Assembly: GCA_020152595.1 (NCBI GenBank)
Contig: JAIGNY010001753.1
Coordinates: 1,007,001 to 1,071,000 of the forward strand
Direction of reading: 5' to 3'
DNA length: 64,000 bases
DNA from: Chiridota heheva
Taxonomy: Eukaryota > Echinodermata > Holothuroidea > Apodida > Chiridotidae
Every line of letters begins with the position of its first letter. Position 1 is the first letter of the stretch. Under the pieces are notes generated by a model. The model did no database searches, was not told where the DNA came from, and was given only the letters and a program-made list of their open reading frames with translations. The translations under genes and the position numbers were made by a program. Below are positions 10,053 to 23,871 of this stretch, in pieces.

Positions 10053-12067
10053 CTACAAATACAAAAAGTTTTTTTTTTTTTTTTGTAATAGTAAATTAAT
10101 TACTTGTTTAATAACTCCTAAGTCATTTTCATTTTGTAAATTCATTAACAGACAGCATACACTTTTTCCACTCAACAGACAAAAGCATAAGGGAATAACA
10201 TGTCGCATGTTATTCCCTATTGCATGTTACAATGTAGACATGTATGCAAAGAAAACAAATACATGAAAATCATGACCAAAATACACAAAACAAATAGTAA
10301 ATAAATGAAAGCCAGCTCATTATGAACATTTATTAATGCATTTTACTCAAGACACAAACACAATTAATTAGGATTTCATATTAAAGTGAGCTTCAAGTAT
10401 GGCTTACGCCCCCTTTTTCTAATCTGGTTAATATGATAATGGTTGAAGTGAACTCGACATATATATATTTTTTTCAAATGTCCTATACATAACTTTTATT
10501 AATCATGTTTTTCCCCAATCCTAATGTGGTGTGCACCAAATAACATTCTTGTCATGCAGCTGAACTTAACCTTGAATTTTGTTCAATTTTTTGAAACTCT
10601 TTGAAAGAAAGGAGCCCAGTCTTTCTCCAGGGAACCTCAAATCAATATGTCCCTACAATTCTGTGATTGCTGCTAAAGATGGAAACACATTTTGTCGGCA
10701 AAAAAAAAAAGAGAACAAAATGAAAGTAATTTCTGTTGAATGCACGTATTGCAATCATACAACATTTCACTCTATACATGACAAGCGTATAAGAGAATGT
10801 GTGCAAATGTTTTTCACAAGAAACACTTATAGGAGCACACCCTTCAATTTTTACATGTATTTCCTACCTCTCAGATGCCCACGACTTCAGTTTCAGATTC
10901 AGGGGCAACTTAGAGTGATAATATAAAAAAGTTTGAAAAAAAAAAAAGAAAAACAAAAGCTCTATCACCAGAAGTACAAATCTTTGCACAGTATTCCAAT
11001 AAACCAGATGTGGGTTTATGAAGCATATGGAAATGAAACAGCGAAATAGTAAGTATCATACATTCTGCACTTAATCTAAAAGGATTACCTTCGTGATGAA
11101 GGTTAAAGAATGTTTAACTCACAATAACCACATAGAGTGACTTAATGGAAGGTTAACTAAAAGGTGCATTAAGGAGGAAAAACAAGTTCTATCAAATAAT
11201 GGCCAGGATCTGCAATCCTTTTTATATAATATACCTATGACACAGACTGTAAGGACGCAATGAAAGGCTTGATAATTAAGAGCTGTAAAATTATGTGTAA
11301 CACAGTATTTAAGCAGATTTTGATAGAATATTCTGTTTTTTAAGTGATAAATAATCCATATTAAGGCAGTATGAGAGCTAATGCTATGAAGAGATAGGGT
11401 TTTTCGTCACACTGAATAAATATGACAATTCTTGCCAATACCGATAAGGGCAATCCCACCATGACAGCCAGGACATTTGATACAATTTTCTTACATTGGA
11501 GTCATTTACTATCATAACCCAGGAATGAAGGTTGATGAGCACTATCTATGACCAAATTTTTGTCAACCTACTACATTGCGTTTACATTTACAAATAATCC
11601 ACAAAAATGTTCATGTGACAGCCGGGACAAAAACAAATAATAAATACACTTTTGTTTAAATGTATATTACTATCTCACCTGAAGATATATCTACAAACTA
11701 CATAATGAAATGTATAGATAACAAGGTGTAGTACATGTGGTATGAAAACTATCTTAATCTTCCCACAGATTTTCATTTTATTCCCATTACCCTATCGTGA
11801 CAGCAGGGGCAAGCTAGCGTGACAGCGAAAACATTATCTAGAAAAAACTTTGTAGCAGCATAATAAACCAGATATAGCATATTGTAGTCACACAAAGTTC
11901 ATTGACCTTGTTTTAAGGTCAAATGAAGTAAATTTCTTAATTTTTTGTTTTGATAAAAATTGACATAACAGACATAGACTTTTGAGATAAATATACTGCA
12001 TTTCTATTTTTAGTCCAAGTGAGATATTTGGCATGGAATTGTCCATAACAAAATATGATTGACAATA
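10053..12067. other. intron sequence, nothing firm recognised
   Basis: A+T-rich intron. A word like tgacagccaggaca recurs loosely near 11464, 11618, 11790 and 11820, perhaps an old degenerate repeat. A poly-T run sits at about 10067-10084. No exon or element with clear borders is seen. Confidence 0.55.
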
Positions 12068-12150
12068 AACAAATTATGATACATAGACAAATTATGATAC
12101 ATAGACAAATTATGATACATAAACAAATTTGGTTACATAGACAAATTTGG
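12068..12150. repeat. short tandem repeat, 18-bp unit
   Basis: About five copies of acaaattatgatacatag, the last two drifting to acaaatttggttacatag. The short open frame through it, with repeated Cys-Ile motifs, is an artefact of the repeat. Confidence 0.85.
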
Positions 12151-12851
12151 TGTGGTGAATACATATGGTATTCCATACTGTTACAAAAATAAAAACACAC
12201 AACCAGGAAAGTTACACTACATGGGTGGGAGAGATCAAATAACTCTTGAACAAATACTTAAAGCAAAACACCAAATAAATCCGTCAATATGACAGGGGTT
12301 GAAATGTTTATTTATTACCACTGTTTCACGGAACATTATTTTCTCAAATAATAATGCTCCAAATTCAGACTTCATTGTTCCAACTTTTTCATTAATTAAC
12401 AGAGCAAATTCCTTTCTTCAAATTGGACTTCAGTTGCAAGTACTTTATCAGTTAAAATATCAAATTGAATATCTACGTGATGTAAACATGTAACCCACAT
12501 TCTAAAGCATACAGGCGTAAATATGGAACCACCTTTCATATATGAGTACACATGATCAATTCTGCCAGCAAGAGTAGGCAAGGTGGGGAAAGCTTTTTCT
12601 TACTGGAAATTTATGAAAATTTTGTTTGACAACAAGCATCTTATCTGAGCAAAAATTAAATTATTCATGCCACAGGATTGTTTGTAGGAAAAAAACTGTT
12701 TCATTAAAAGTGATGTTGGAAAATTTACTCTCGGAACAGTGAGAATTTTGATCCCTATATGGTCACCCAGATTCAATCATTTTAACTGCGCAATATAGCA
12801 ACATTACGCAGACTGACAAACTTTAAGGCACAAACACACCTATACACTTAC

Positions 12852-12957
12852 CCTTGCTTTGAGTTGTTCAATTTGCGTGAGGCTCTCCTGCAGGTCTTTT
12901 CCAAGACGGACATTCTCGCTTTTAAAATCGCTGACTGTTCCGAGCTTTGACCTCAAT
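12852..12957 (-). CDS. NUMA1: NuMA-like exon, coiled-coil rod
   Basis: This 106-nt exon has acceptor cacttag and donor gtaagtg and runs from phase 2 to phase 0. The split codon AA|A gives Lys. It reads LRSKLGTVSDFKSENVRL and GKDLQESLTQIEQLKAR, which is 35 residues of coiled coil. It is the last exon before the tandem A/B exon series. Its phase-0 end sets the frame for the first A exon. Confidence 0.85.
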
Positions 12958-13336
12958 CTAAGTGATAGAAAAAAAAAGATTTTTGTTGTATGTTGGATGA
13001 GAAACAACAAACTGTCTGTTCTGAAAATGGTACTTCATGATTCAGAAAACCAGACAATGGTGGATCATTCAACCAGAACCAAAAGGTTTTGTGGTTTCGA
13101 TGCTCTTCTGTTTTATAAGCTGATTGATTTGCCAAATTTGTACTTACTGTCATGTCATTGCATATTATGAAGTATTTGTTCCAGGATGTTTATTAATAAA
13201 CTGCACCCACCATGCAGAGCAATAGAAATGTTGACAACATTAGCAATTTGCACAATAATTAACAACATTATCATAGCAAGTATGATGTAAAAATGATTGC
13301 TCATTTATCCTATTGCAAGAATTTGTCAGTAAGCCC

Positions 13337-14305
13337 TACCTACTCGTTTATATTGACTACCACAACATTGGAACATATGTACAGACCATGACCCATCTGT
13401 ATACCTGGGATATCTACAGACCATGGGCTATCTGTGTACCAAATATGACATAAATCCAGTTTACCGTTCTTGAGATACTGTGTTTACAATATCTTTTCAG
13501 CAAAATCATATTGAGCCCCGCCCATTATGCATATTAATGAAATTCAACATTTTTACATAATGAACATATACACACTAGCTAACATCAGAATTACACCGAA
13601 TATAAAACAAAACAGACATGTGGTTGTTAAAATATGAACATTCCAAGATTTGCACTTTAGGCCCCACCTACTCATTAATATGCAAGATATCAACACCAAA
13701 AACAACAAGGCACATCGACAGACCATGGGCTATTTGTGTACCACATATGAACTGAATCTCATGTATAATCATTGAGATGCTGTGTTTACAAGCCCTTTTC
13801 AAGAGTCATGTTAAGCCCCGCCCACTATGCAAATTAATGAAATTCAAAATTGTTACATCACAAACATGTACAAACCAGCTAACATCATAATTATCCTACA
13901 TATAAAACATAACAGACATGCGGTTGTTAAAATATGAACACTTCAAAATTTTTACATTAAGCCTTGCCTACTCATTAATATGTATGATATCACTACCAAA
14001 AACAACAGGGCACATCTACATATCATGGGCTATCTGTGTATCAAATATGACATGAATTCAGATTACCATTTTTGAGATACCATGTTTACAAGCTTTTAAC
14101 AGCAAAGTCATATTAAGCCCAGCCCACAATGCATATAATTGAAATTCAACGTTTTATATCATAAACATGTACACACTAACTAACATCCTAGTTACACCAA
14201 ATTTACAACAAAAGACATACAGTTGTTAAAATATGAACATTCCAAGATTTGTACATTAAGCCCTGCCTACTCATTAATATGCATAACATCAGTACCAAAA
14301 ACAAG
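13337..14305. repeat. approximately 300-bp tandem repeat, about 3 copies
   Basis: Blocks starting near 13337, 13660, 13960 and 14255 share taagccctgcctactcatta, then accatgggctatctgtgtac, then ttaagccccgcccactatgc and cggttgttaaaatatgaaca. Copies differ by scattered substitutions. No coding signal is seen. Confidence 0.85.
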
Positions 14306-14881
14306 CCCTTCCAGATGTTCTCAAAAATTGTTGTCTTTTAATTATAAATGATTAAATATATGCATGAAAATGAAAATCAAAAAATCAAATCAAATCAAAT
14401 CCACAAACCATGGGCTATCTGTGTACCACATATGACATGTATCCAGTGTATCGTTCTTGAGATATCTCATTTACGAGCTGGCCATCACAAACATATACAC
14501 AAACATACATACACACACGCGCCATCATGACCACATAGATTCCTGATGCTATCGCAACAGAACCAAAAAATATTTGGGGAAGATAGATAACAATTCTAAA
14601 AATTGAATGTTTTTCTCTTTGTTCTGAAAAGGTGTATGGATAGTGATGTGAAGAGGCAACATGTGCTACGTAACATTAATATCTAGTATTATAAACCATA
14701 AAAGTGGCAAACAACTTCATCATATTTCTTTATTCATCATTTAAAACTTTTTTTCTATTTCAGGCAGCAAAATGCAAATTGATTTATTTACAGTATGTTA
14801 ACTTTTTATTTCCTTATGTAAATCCATTGTATTCAAATTGGATTACCACTGAAATGTAAGAACTGTTCTACCCAGAATGTT

Positions 14882-15237
14882 AAAGGTCTATGGACAGGTA
14901 CAAGAGCTTAACCATGAATTATAAAGGTCTATGGACAGGTACAATAATTTAACCATGAATTTTAAAGGTCTATGGACAGGTACAACAGTTTAACCATAAA
15001 TTTAAAAGGTCTATGAACAAAAGTTTAACCATGAATTTTAAAGGTCTATAAACAGGTACGATAGTTTAACCATGAATAATAAAGGTCTATAAACATGTAC
15101 AATAGTTTAACCATGAATTTTAAAGGTCTATGGACAGGTTCAAAAGTTTGACTATGAATTCTAAAGGTCTATGGACAGGTAAAAAGTTTAACCATGAATT
15201 TTAAAGGTCTATGGACAGGTACAACAGTTTAACCATG
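14882..15237. repeat. approximately 41-bp tandem repeat, about 9 copies
   Basis: The unit is aaaggtctatggacaggtac followed by aacagtttaaccatgaattt. The copies include one with a deletion of the ggacaggt part. It lies in the 13.1-kb intron. Confidence 0.9.
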
Positions 15238-16084
15238 TACCAAACATTCTGACTTTAATAGTCTTTGAATTTATATTATAGCATGTGTAGTTTTCAAGTT
15301 ATGAGTCCGCAAAGTTTGAATTTTTTTAATATATTGAAAAAATGTGATGTATAACAGGAAAACACCTCAAAATGTTTTTGCTTTTTTTTCCTTCAGACCT
15401 TAAAAATGCCTTCTCCAGTTTGAGGTTGGTTGGGGGTATGGTAAAGATCCAATCATCTTCATGGAAATTATCTTGCTTTTTTCCCAAAAAGAAATGGCAG
15501 AGGGGTAAAAAACAATGGAACTAGAGACTATGTCCTGTTCATACATCACAAGAGTAACACAAACTAGAATGGTAAATAACGTCATGGTTCGCATGCCCAT
15601 GCAAATTGACACCCATATCATATGACTGCCAATTATAAAAATGTCATCTCACACTTAGTCCCACATGGCATCCCATGTCCCACATAGCCCTGAAGCAATA
15701 TGTTTCATTAGGAGAAATGGTCCATCAATCATTCACAGTAAATGCACATTATTACCTCAAGCATTATGATACACAGCTATTTTTATCACCAGTTTGAAAA
15801 CAAACTTCTCCCACTAAGACACCTAACATGGATGAGTGATTCTAATCACCAAAGGGCTTTGATTATTCAGCTCTGCTTTGTGTAATCATATACACTCAGT
15901 GTAATCATATACACTCAAATAGCCTTGGGCTAATTGGCTGTGGCTTGCAGGAATGGTAGATAAACAATAATTGTTGGTGTGGAAACACAATACACTGAAC
16001 AGATCGTTGGGTTGGTAATTGTCATACTTGAGTTTTCAGGATTAACTCAGGTGTCAGGTGCAGGTAGGCTTAAAAAGAAACTTT

Positions 16085-16800
16085 TCGGCATGGCATCCCA
16101 CCCCATCCTATGTCCCACATGGCATCCCACCCTATGTCCCATATGGATTCCATCCCATGTCACAAATAACATCCCACCCTATGTCCCACATGACATCCAA
16201 TCCCATGTCCCACCTGGCATTCCATCATATCTCCCACATGGCATTCCACCATACACCATACAGTATGTCTCACATGGCTTTCCACCTTATGTCTCACATG
16301 GCATTCCACCATATGTCCCACATGGAATCCCACCCTATAACCCACATGGCATCCCACCCTATGTCCCACAAGGATCCCATCCTACATGCATGTCCCACAT
16401 TAATCCAACCATATGTACCACATGACATCCTTCCCTATGTCCCACATAGCGTCCCACATAGCATCCCTCCCTGTGTCCCGCATCAGTGGCTTCCCACCTA
16501 ATGTCCCACATTATGTTCTACATGGTATCCCTCTGAATGACATCCTACTTTATGTCCCACATGGCATCATATCCCATGTCCCCATGGCTTCCTACCCTAT
16601 GTCCCACATAGCCTCCAACCCTATGTCACAAGAGGCATTCTACCATATGTCACACATGGCATCCCAACCTATGTCACACTCTGTGTTACTCGTGGCATTA
16701 CACCATGTCCCACATAGCATTCCACCCTGTTCCACATGGCATCCCATCCCATGTCCCACATGGCATCTCACCCATGTCCCATATGAAATCCCATAGACTC
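16085..16800. repeat. 24-bp satellite (diverged array)
   Basis: Diverged copies of tgtcccacatggcatcccac with spacers. The unit is 24 bp, a multiple of 3, so open frames on both strands read as His/Pro/Met-rich or Gly/Cys/His-rich peptides. None looks like a gene. Confidence 0.93.
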
Positions 16801-16904
16801 CATAAGAAGTATCATCCTAGCTATCAGTCCCTGCATGATTGAGCATACTATGCATGAAAGTGTCAGTTCATATAATAACTTATATGCAAATGACTTGTTG
16901 AAAT

Positions 16905-17165
16905 GGGGTGGGACCCCATGTCCCACATGACATCCCATGTCCCACATGACATTCCATTTCATGGCATTTCACCTTATGTCCCGCATGGCATTCCACCATA
17001 TATCCTACATGGCATTCCACCCTGTTCCACATGGCATCCCACCCCATGTCCCACATGGCATCCCACCCCATGTCCCACATGGCATCCCACCCCATGTCCC
17101 ACATGGCATCCCACCCCATGTCCCACATGGCATCCCACCCCATGTCCCACATGACATCCCATAGG
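16905..17165. repeat. 24-bp satellite (homogeneous array)
   Basis: Five or more nearly perfect units of tgtcccacatggcatcccac plus ccca lie at about 17030-17160, flanked by older, diverged copies. The uniform core suggests recent local amplification. A short related patch is at 17340-17410. Confidence 0.93.
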
Positions 17166-17512
17166 CTCCATAAGAAGTATCATCCTAGCTATCAGTTCCT
17201 GATTGAGCATACTACTGTATGCATGAAAGTGTCAGTTCATATAATAACTTACATGTAAATGACTTGTTTAATAAGAAAAAAAGGCGGAGTCAAATAATCA
17301 TGCCTGATATAGCCCTTGGTGTATACCACATTGTATATATTACATTATATGTCCCTCATGGCCCCCATCCATGTCCCATATGGCATCCCTCCCTATGTCC
17401 ATATGCAGTCACATCCTGTCACACGCCCTGACTGAGCATATTGAATAAAAAAAGTCTGGTCAGTTCATATACTGTAGCAACTTTATGCAAATGCCCATAA
17501 TAATAAAGGCAG

Positions 17513-18116
17513 GTTTGGTTTGGCTTGGTTTGTTGATGTTTAACAGTACTGTGACAGTCAGAGTCAAATGTGCCAAGAGGGTGTTAATAAATAATGGTGT
17601 AAGAGTTAGGATAGTGAGGAGATGGATGGTTTATAAAGGAGATAAATAAAGGGGAAAAGCTGAATGTAAGAGAAAAATTTAGGTAAAAAAAAAAAAAGTG
17701 TGTGTAAGGTTAGGTGTAAAAAAGGAGGAGGGGAGGAGATTATATGTGGTGGAAGAGGTTGTTGTTGCGGAGAAGGTTGATGATGTTTAAGGAAGAATCG
17801 TTTTCGAAAAGGTCCGAGATTGAGGAGAGTGAGGAGAGAAGAGATCTAGAGTTTTGGTATAGGGGAAAGCTTAAGAAAATATGCTTGATGGAGAGATTAA
17901 TTTTGCAAGTGGGGCAGGAGAGCCGTATAAGAGATGGGAGTGGCCGAGGCGGATGCGGGTGACAATAATGTCATCCCTGCGGTTGCGACTATGCTGGTCC
18001 TGACTTTGGGTTTGATGGTGTGAAGTTTATTACTGGTTTTGTAATTCCAGGAGTTTTGCCAGGTTTTGTTGATGTAATTGGAGATGGAGAGACGGAGGTC
18101 CGAGTGTGAAATAGGA
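17513..18116 (-). mobile_element. I/Nimb-like LINE, 5'-truncated insertion with target-site duplication
   Basis: The insert is flanked by an 11-bp direct repeat, aataaaggcag, at 17502-17512 and 18117-18127. The duplicated locus near 63150 has the same flanks with no insert, so it serves as an empty site. The minus-strand 3' tail is a CAAA/CCAAA-type repeat. Only about 600 bp of the 3' end is present. It shares its 3' end with the fragment at 1-265 and more distantly with those near 31, 52.4 and 56 kb. Confidence 0.88.
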
Positions 18117-18639
18117 AATAAAGGCAGAGTTTAATAATTATGCCTGACACAAGTGTTGGTGCCCAAATATTTTGAAGAATTTTAAAGATTTCAAATTGCC
18201 AGTGCTATGAGAGAGAAGCTTGAGGAACTCTTTAAGAATATTGGAAAATTATATCATTTCCCAGTTATCTTCTAAGGAAATTGGAAAACTTTAACACTTT
18301 GTAAAGAAAATCTAACTTGCCATAAGGATATCTGAAGAAACTTATAACTTTTTTTAAAGAACTCTGAAGAAACTTTAACATTTCCTGAGAAATTCTTAAA
18401 AAAACTGTGGATGGCCGCACGAAATCGCCATTACATAGATTCGCATTATGCTTCGCATGCGAACCAAAAAGTGCATATTTTGTTCTATATTTTGTTTTGC
18501 CTTCTTCATTACTTGTCATAACGTCAAGTCTGGATGATATTGTTGTCTGTTCTTCATATTTACAGTAGACAACATACTGCATTTCCCCCAAACACCAGGT
18601 GCACTTTTTAAAACAATTAATTAACCACAAATTTGTTTG

Positions 18640-21600
18640 AAACTTAATCTACGCACACAAATTATAGTGGGCTAAACAGGGTTATTCTATGACACCTCAA
18701 GCAGAAAATGAATAAGGCAACTTTCCTTGCTATATAGATGATACGGTCTGACATCTAGAGGCAACTTAAGCTTGAGTAATTCAAAATATAAAATGGCCCA
18801 TTAATACGGAAAAACATTGATCAAAATAGTTAAAAACTAACTGTTTTACAGAATTCTTGTGTGTTCATCTGATGACATCACTAACTTAGTCTGAATTCTA
18901 AAATCTTGCAACTATGATTAAACATATTAACTGAAAAATGCACAAGCCTTTTCAAAGATTTCAAGGGCATTTTACTCTGAATTTTATTATAATCAACAGC
19001 TCAATAACTTTTAACTAATTCTTTAAAATGTGTTCTTCAGTTTTAACCAGTGATGTTTTTATTTCTTCTTTGCTGATTACAGAACCTGTTGCGCTAGAGT
19101 AGGTATAATCCAGTTTCAAAATATCTGGACAGAACCAGATATTGAAGTTCAAAATATATTTTAGAGAGGATTGAAAAACACAGAATTTACATAAACAATT
19201 GAATATGTGTCCATCTGCCTATGTCACAAATTATTGCACAATAATCCGAAAAATATGAAAATGCTTTAAACTGTCATATTTTTAAATGATTTTGAACATG
19301 TATGAAGATAGGGAGAAAAGATAGATGTAATTTTTCTTTTGAGAGAGAAAGAGAGAGTTAAAAAAAATGATGCAGAACTTGATGCAACATACCCATCGGC
19401 CGTTTAACCTTCCGCAAGAATTAACTGGTAAGTAGTAGCACACTTACAACTATCAGCAACTTCATTCATGGTCATATTGTTCATGAATTATTGCCTACTT
19501 AATCGTCTTTTCTAAATTCCTGCAAACGATTTTCCATCCCTTATTATTAATCTTTTGTCAACTGACAGAGATGGTAATAAATCTGTCAAACTTTCCTCAA
19601 AATTCTCAATTATGGTGAAAGAAATTAGTCCCTTGGAGGATGAAAGCATCTACAATACCGATTAAAAACAATATTTTCTGTTTTTATTTCCCTTGAACAT
19701 TAAAGAACTGACAATCTTTTGCAAAAATTTATCTCCCTCTGAAAAGGAAAATTACATGTAACTATTTCTTCTTCTGGCTTCATACATGCTCAACAGCTGT
19801 TTTTCTATTCCGTTTAACATATATATGGTTCATACAATCATCAAATTTAAGGCGGGGTCACTGTTTACCATAAATTATCATTTGTAGCAGTTTGACATTC
19901 AATCAAAGATGAATAATCATGCAAAAAACTAAGAATTTAAAACATATCAGGCTGACATGTTACAATTAATGTCACAATTATGCCTTAAACAGTTTGAGCA
20001 ATGCTACTACTACAATTATAAAAATATTTTCCATGGTTTTAAATTCCAATCTCTGTCTTCATCATAACTCCGTCAAATTCTTCTTCAAGTATCTTCTTGG
20101 GAATTTTATATTAGCAGATGCATACGTCAAAATAATATGTAATAATACATCAAATTCTACTTAATGTCACGGAACAAAATTTTGCTACAAAGAAATGTTG
20201 AGAAGTTGGGCAGGAACTGTAACCAATAAAAGTACTTTATACAGCACAGAATGAGTTATGTTGACAAATCACAATCAATCTCAATCATTCTTGACATGGT
20301 GATATGCAATCGGAAATCTTACCAATACACCTGTAAATCATGTTTTGCTTGTTTTGTCATGTGCCCCCATAAATTTTGGTGATATATTTTCACATTCGAG
20401 GGCAAATCTGTAAGGTTCAACATATCCCTAACTATCACTGTCTTATTAACTACATAATTGCAAAAGTGTATTGAAAGGCAAAAAAAAAAAAAAAAAAAAC
20501 TGTTAAAAACACCATCAGAATTGATTGTTTTTTAAGCCATTGCATTATCACGCCTTCTATTCATGAAAATGCATGTCACCTGTTTTATAACACTCCATTG
20601 TCTTATGTTCATTTATCATATTTTTATCCTCTGCTCCTAGGAGCACAACCAACTTTGACCAAGACATTTTCATTTTGGTCATACCTCTATCAACATTTTG
20701 TTGCAAAAGATGTTCACAAAGTCATAAGTTGCCAAATTCAAAGAACAAAATTGATAGAATTACAGAACAAAAAGCCTATGGGCTGATCAACATACTATCA
20801 CACAAGATCTCATATCTACATTGTAACTTTCATTAATGAAAACTCAAGAGACAAAATAAGCTTTTTACCAAATAAAAGTAAATGTTTTTTCCAGACAGTA
20901 ATACTCTTGTTTTTGTGTCGCTAGCAATTAATTTCCAATAGCTTGAGATCATAGCACAACATCTACCTTAAAAGCCACTCATGTCTTCACTTTCTCACAT
21001 CGAAAAATCTAATCTTCTACTTCGCATTATTCTATTGAACTTAAAAACAATGTGCTTCTTTGTTGTAAGTATCGATTAGGTTTTCTTAATTGAAAGGTGG
21101 AATGTGACATGTGTCAAGGGACTTACCTGTCTGCCAGTACGACAAACTCTTTTGTTCCTTGTCAATATTTAAAGCAAGTACATTGTCTTCAAATTACTCA
21201 TGATAATGAAGAAATGTGATGGGTTTTTTTTCTTTACCCCCAGTAAGATTTGAAGTTAATCAAGCTCCCAGGTTTGAAATGTAATGAGGCATAATTATCC
21301 TAATTAATGAATATCAAAATTCAGGTAAGAAAGAGATGGAACTGTCAAATGTTTTTACTTTTGTGCTTCTTTTCACCTGAATTCATGCTCAAGACTTCTA
21401 AGAATTTCTTGAAAGTTAAGTCCTGACCTATTTTGATAAAATAACCACTCTGAAAAGTTTCTTTGTGTTAAGTGTGTATATGAAGCCCCACTTAACTGTC
21501 AATGTTATCTAAGAAATTCTTGGAATAACTACTTGCAAGTGCAATTTAGCTCAAGATTTTGTCTATCATCGGTGCTTGTGAATATGACTTACTAGATGAA

Positions 21601-21764
21601 AATCATGTACTTTGCCTAGATTATTTAGAATAATTCCATTCATTGAACAGCCAGATGATTTATACAACTCAATTAAGGCCCATCAACAGCTACAAGAGTT
21701 TGTGGTTTTAGAGGGTTCATACTGTTCACGTTGTGTTTGGATAGACATTAAATCATTTAACAAG
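18640..21764. other. intron sequence, nothing recognised
   Basis: Mostly A+T-rich, unique-looking DNA. An A run lies at about 20480-20500. There is no splice-supported exon, no clear element borders and no convincing protein similarity on either strand. Confidence 0.55.
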
Positions 21765-23350
21765 GGGTGATCTACCTTTCCGCACACCTTGAACAAGGGG
21801 TGATCTACCCTTCCGCACACCTTGAACAAGTGTTTTCCCTTCTGCACACCTTGAACAAGGGGTGATCTACCTTTCCGCACACCTTGAACAAAGAGTGATC
21901 TACCATTCCGCACACCTTGAAGAAGGGGTGATCTACCTTTCCGCACAACTTGAACAAGGGGTGATCTACCTTTCCGCACACCTTGAACAAGGAGTGATCT
22001 ACCTTTCCACACACCTTGAACAAGGGGTGATCTACCTTTCCGCACACCTTGAACAAGGGGTGATCTACCTTTCCGCACACCTTGAACAAGGGGTGATCTA
22101 CCCTTCCGCACACCTTAAACAAGGGGTGTTTTCCCTTCCGCACACCTTGAACAAGGGGTGATCTACCTTTCCGCACACCTTGAACAAAGAGTGATCTACC
22201 TTTCCGCACACCTTGAAGAAGGGGTGATCTACCTTTCCGCACAACTTGAACAAGGGGTGATCTACCTTTCCGCACACCTTGAACAAGGAGTGATCTACCT
22301 TTCCACACACCTTGAACAAGGGGTGATCTACCTTCCCGCACACCTTGAACAAGGGGTGATCTACCTTTCCGCACACCTTGAACAAGGGGTGATCTACCCG
22401 TCCGCACACCTTGAACAAGGGGTGTTTTCCCTTCCGCACACCTTGAACAAGGGGTGATCTACCTTTCCGCACACCTTGAACAAGGGGTGATTTACCTTTC
22501 TGCACACCTTGAACAAGGGTGTTTTTTCCGCACACCTTGAACAAGGAGTGTTTTCCCTTCCGCACACCTTGAACAAGGAGTGATTTACCTTTCTGCACAC
22601 CTTGAACAAGGGGTGATCAACCTTTCCGCACACCTTGAACAAGGGTGATCTACCTTTTCGCACACCTTGAACAAGGGGTGGCACACCTTGAACAAGGGGT
22701 GATCTACCCTTCCGCACACTTTAAACAAGGGGTGTTTTCCCTTCCGCACACCTTGAACAAGGGGTGATCTACCTTTCCGTTCAACCTGAACAAGGAGTGA
22801 TTTACCTTTCCGCACACCTTGAACAAGGAGTGATTTACCTTTCTGCACACCTTGAACAAGGGGTGATCAACCTTTCCGCACACCTTGAACAAGGGGTGAT
22901 CTACCTTTCCGCACACCTTGAACAAGGGGTGATCTACCTTTCCGCACACCTTGAACAAGGGGTGATCTACCCTTCCGCACACCTTAAACAAGGGGTGTTT
23001 TCCCTTCCGCACACCTTGAACAAGGGGTGATCTACCTTTCCGTTCAACCTGAACAAGGAGTGATTTACCTTTCCGCACACCTTGAACAAGGAGTGATTTA
23101 CCTTTCTGCACACCTTGAACAAGGGGTGATCAACCTTTCCGCACACCTTGAACAAGGGGTGATCTACCTTTCCGCACACCTTGAACAAGGGGTGATCTAA
23201 CTTTCCGCACACCTTGAACAAGGGGTGATCTACCCTTCCGCACACCTTAAACAAGGGGTATTTTCCCTTCCGCACACCTTGAACAAGGGGTGATCTACCT
23301 TTCCGTTCAACCTGAACAAGGAGTGATTTACCTTTCCGCACACCTTGAAC
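21765..23350. repeat. 33-bp satellite with higher-order repeats, about 48 units
   Basis: The unit is cttgaacaaggggtgatcta followed by cctttccgcacac. Variant units (tgttttccc, gagtgatttacc, ccgttcaacctg) recur at fixed spacing. The ccgttcaacctg variant lies at 22777, 23040 and 23303, a 263-bp period of about 8 units. The left half repeats at about 296 bp, about 9 units. The unit is a multiple of 3, which gives long open frames on both strands without a gene. Confidence 0.95.
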
Positions 23351-23871
23351 AACAGTCTTATTTTGTACTGCTTTTGTGCTTCATTCACTTAACATTATGC
23401 TCCGACTTCTAAGAATCTCTTGGAAGTGTGTTTGTCACCTGTTTTGATTAAATATCCCTCTGAGAAGTTAAGTGGCTCCACTCTAATTTTCAATCAATTC
23501 ATTCTAAAAAATCCTTGATATGGCTCAAAATTTTGTCTATTATCATTGCTAAAAATCGGCCTAAGTTTTGATTTTTTTAATTAATATATTCATTGTACAG
23601 CCAAGTAAGTTTAAGAAATATTATAAAAAAATACACATGATTCATTGTTCACTTTGGTGCAACACTTGTCAGTGAACAGTTATAAATCTTTTTGACATTG
23701 AGTACCTATTAAAATCATTACATTCTGGGTAAAAACAAGCCTTTGAATTTGGAAGACAAAATATATACTGTATGCTGGATCAAAGTTTGAGAATTTTTCA
23801 ATACATGCAAATTTGTTGATGTATGTCAGATTCTATGAAGGCGTGTCTGAACTAACTCTTCTCTTTACAAG

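Larger units (their letters stand above)
15580..18640. repeat. segmental duplication, copy 1 (partner at about 62040-63560)
   Basis: The left edge gtcatggttcgcatgcccat, the 24-bp satellite, the block with taatttatatgcaaatgact or close variants, and the right part with gatatctgaagaaact all recur in the same order and orientation at 62-63.6 kb. Copy 1 also holds an unrelated insert at about 15690-16085 and a LINE fragment at 17513-18116, both absent from copy 2. Confidence 0.85.

Noticed and set aside
15979..17258. His/Pro/Met-rich and Gly/His-rich open frames on both strands
   Set aside because: Products of the 24-bp satellite read in different frames; no start, domain or splice context.
21683..23341. 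Many open frames of 80-200 residues on both strands
   Set aside because: All come from the 33-bp satellite, whose unit length is a multiple of 3.
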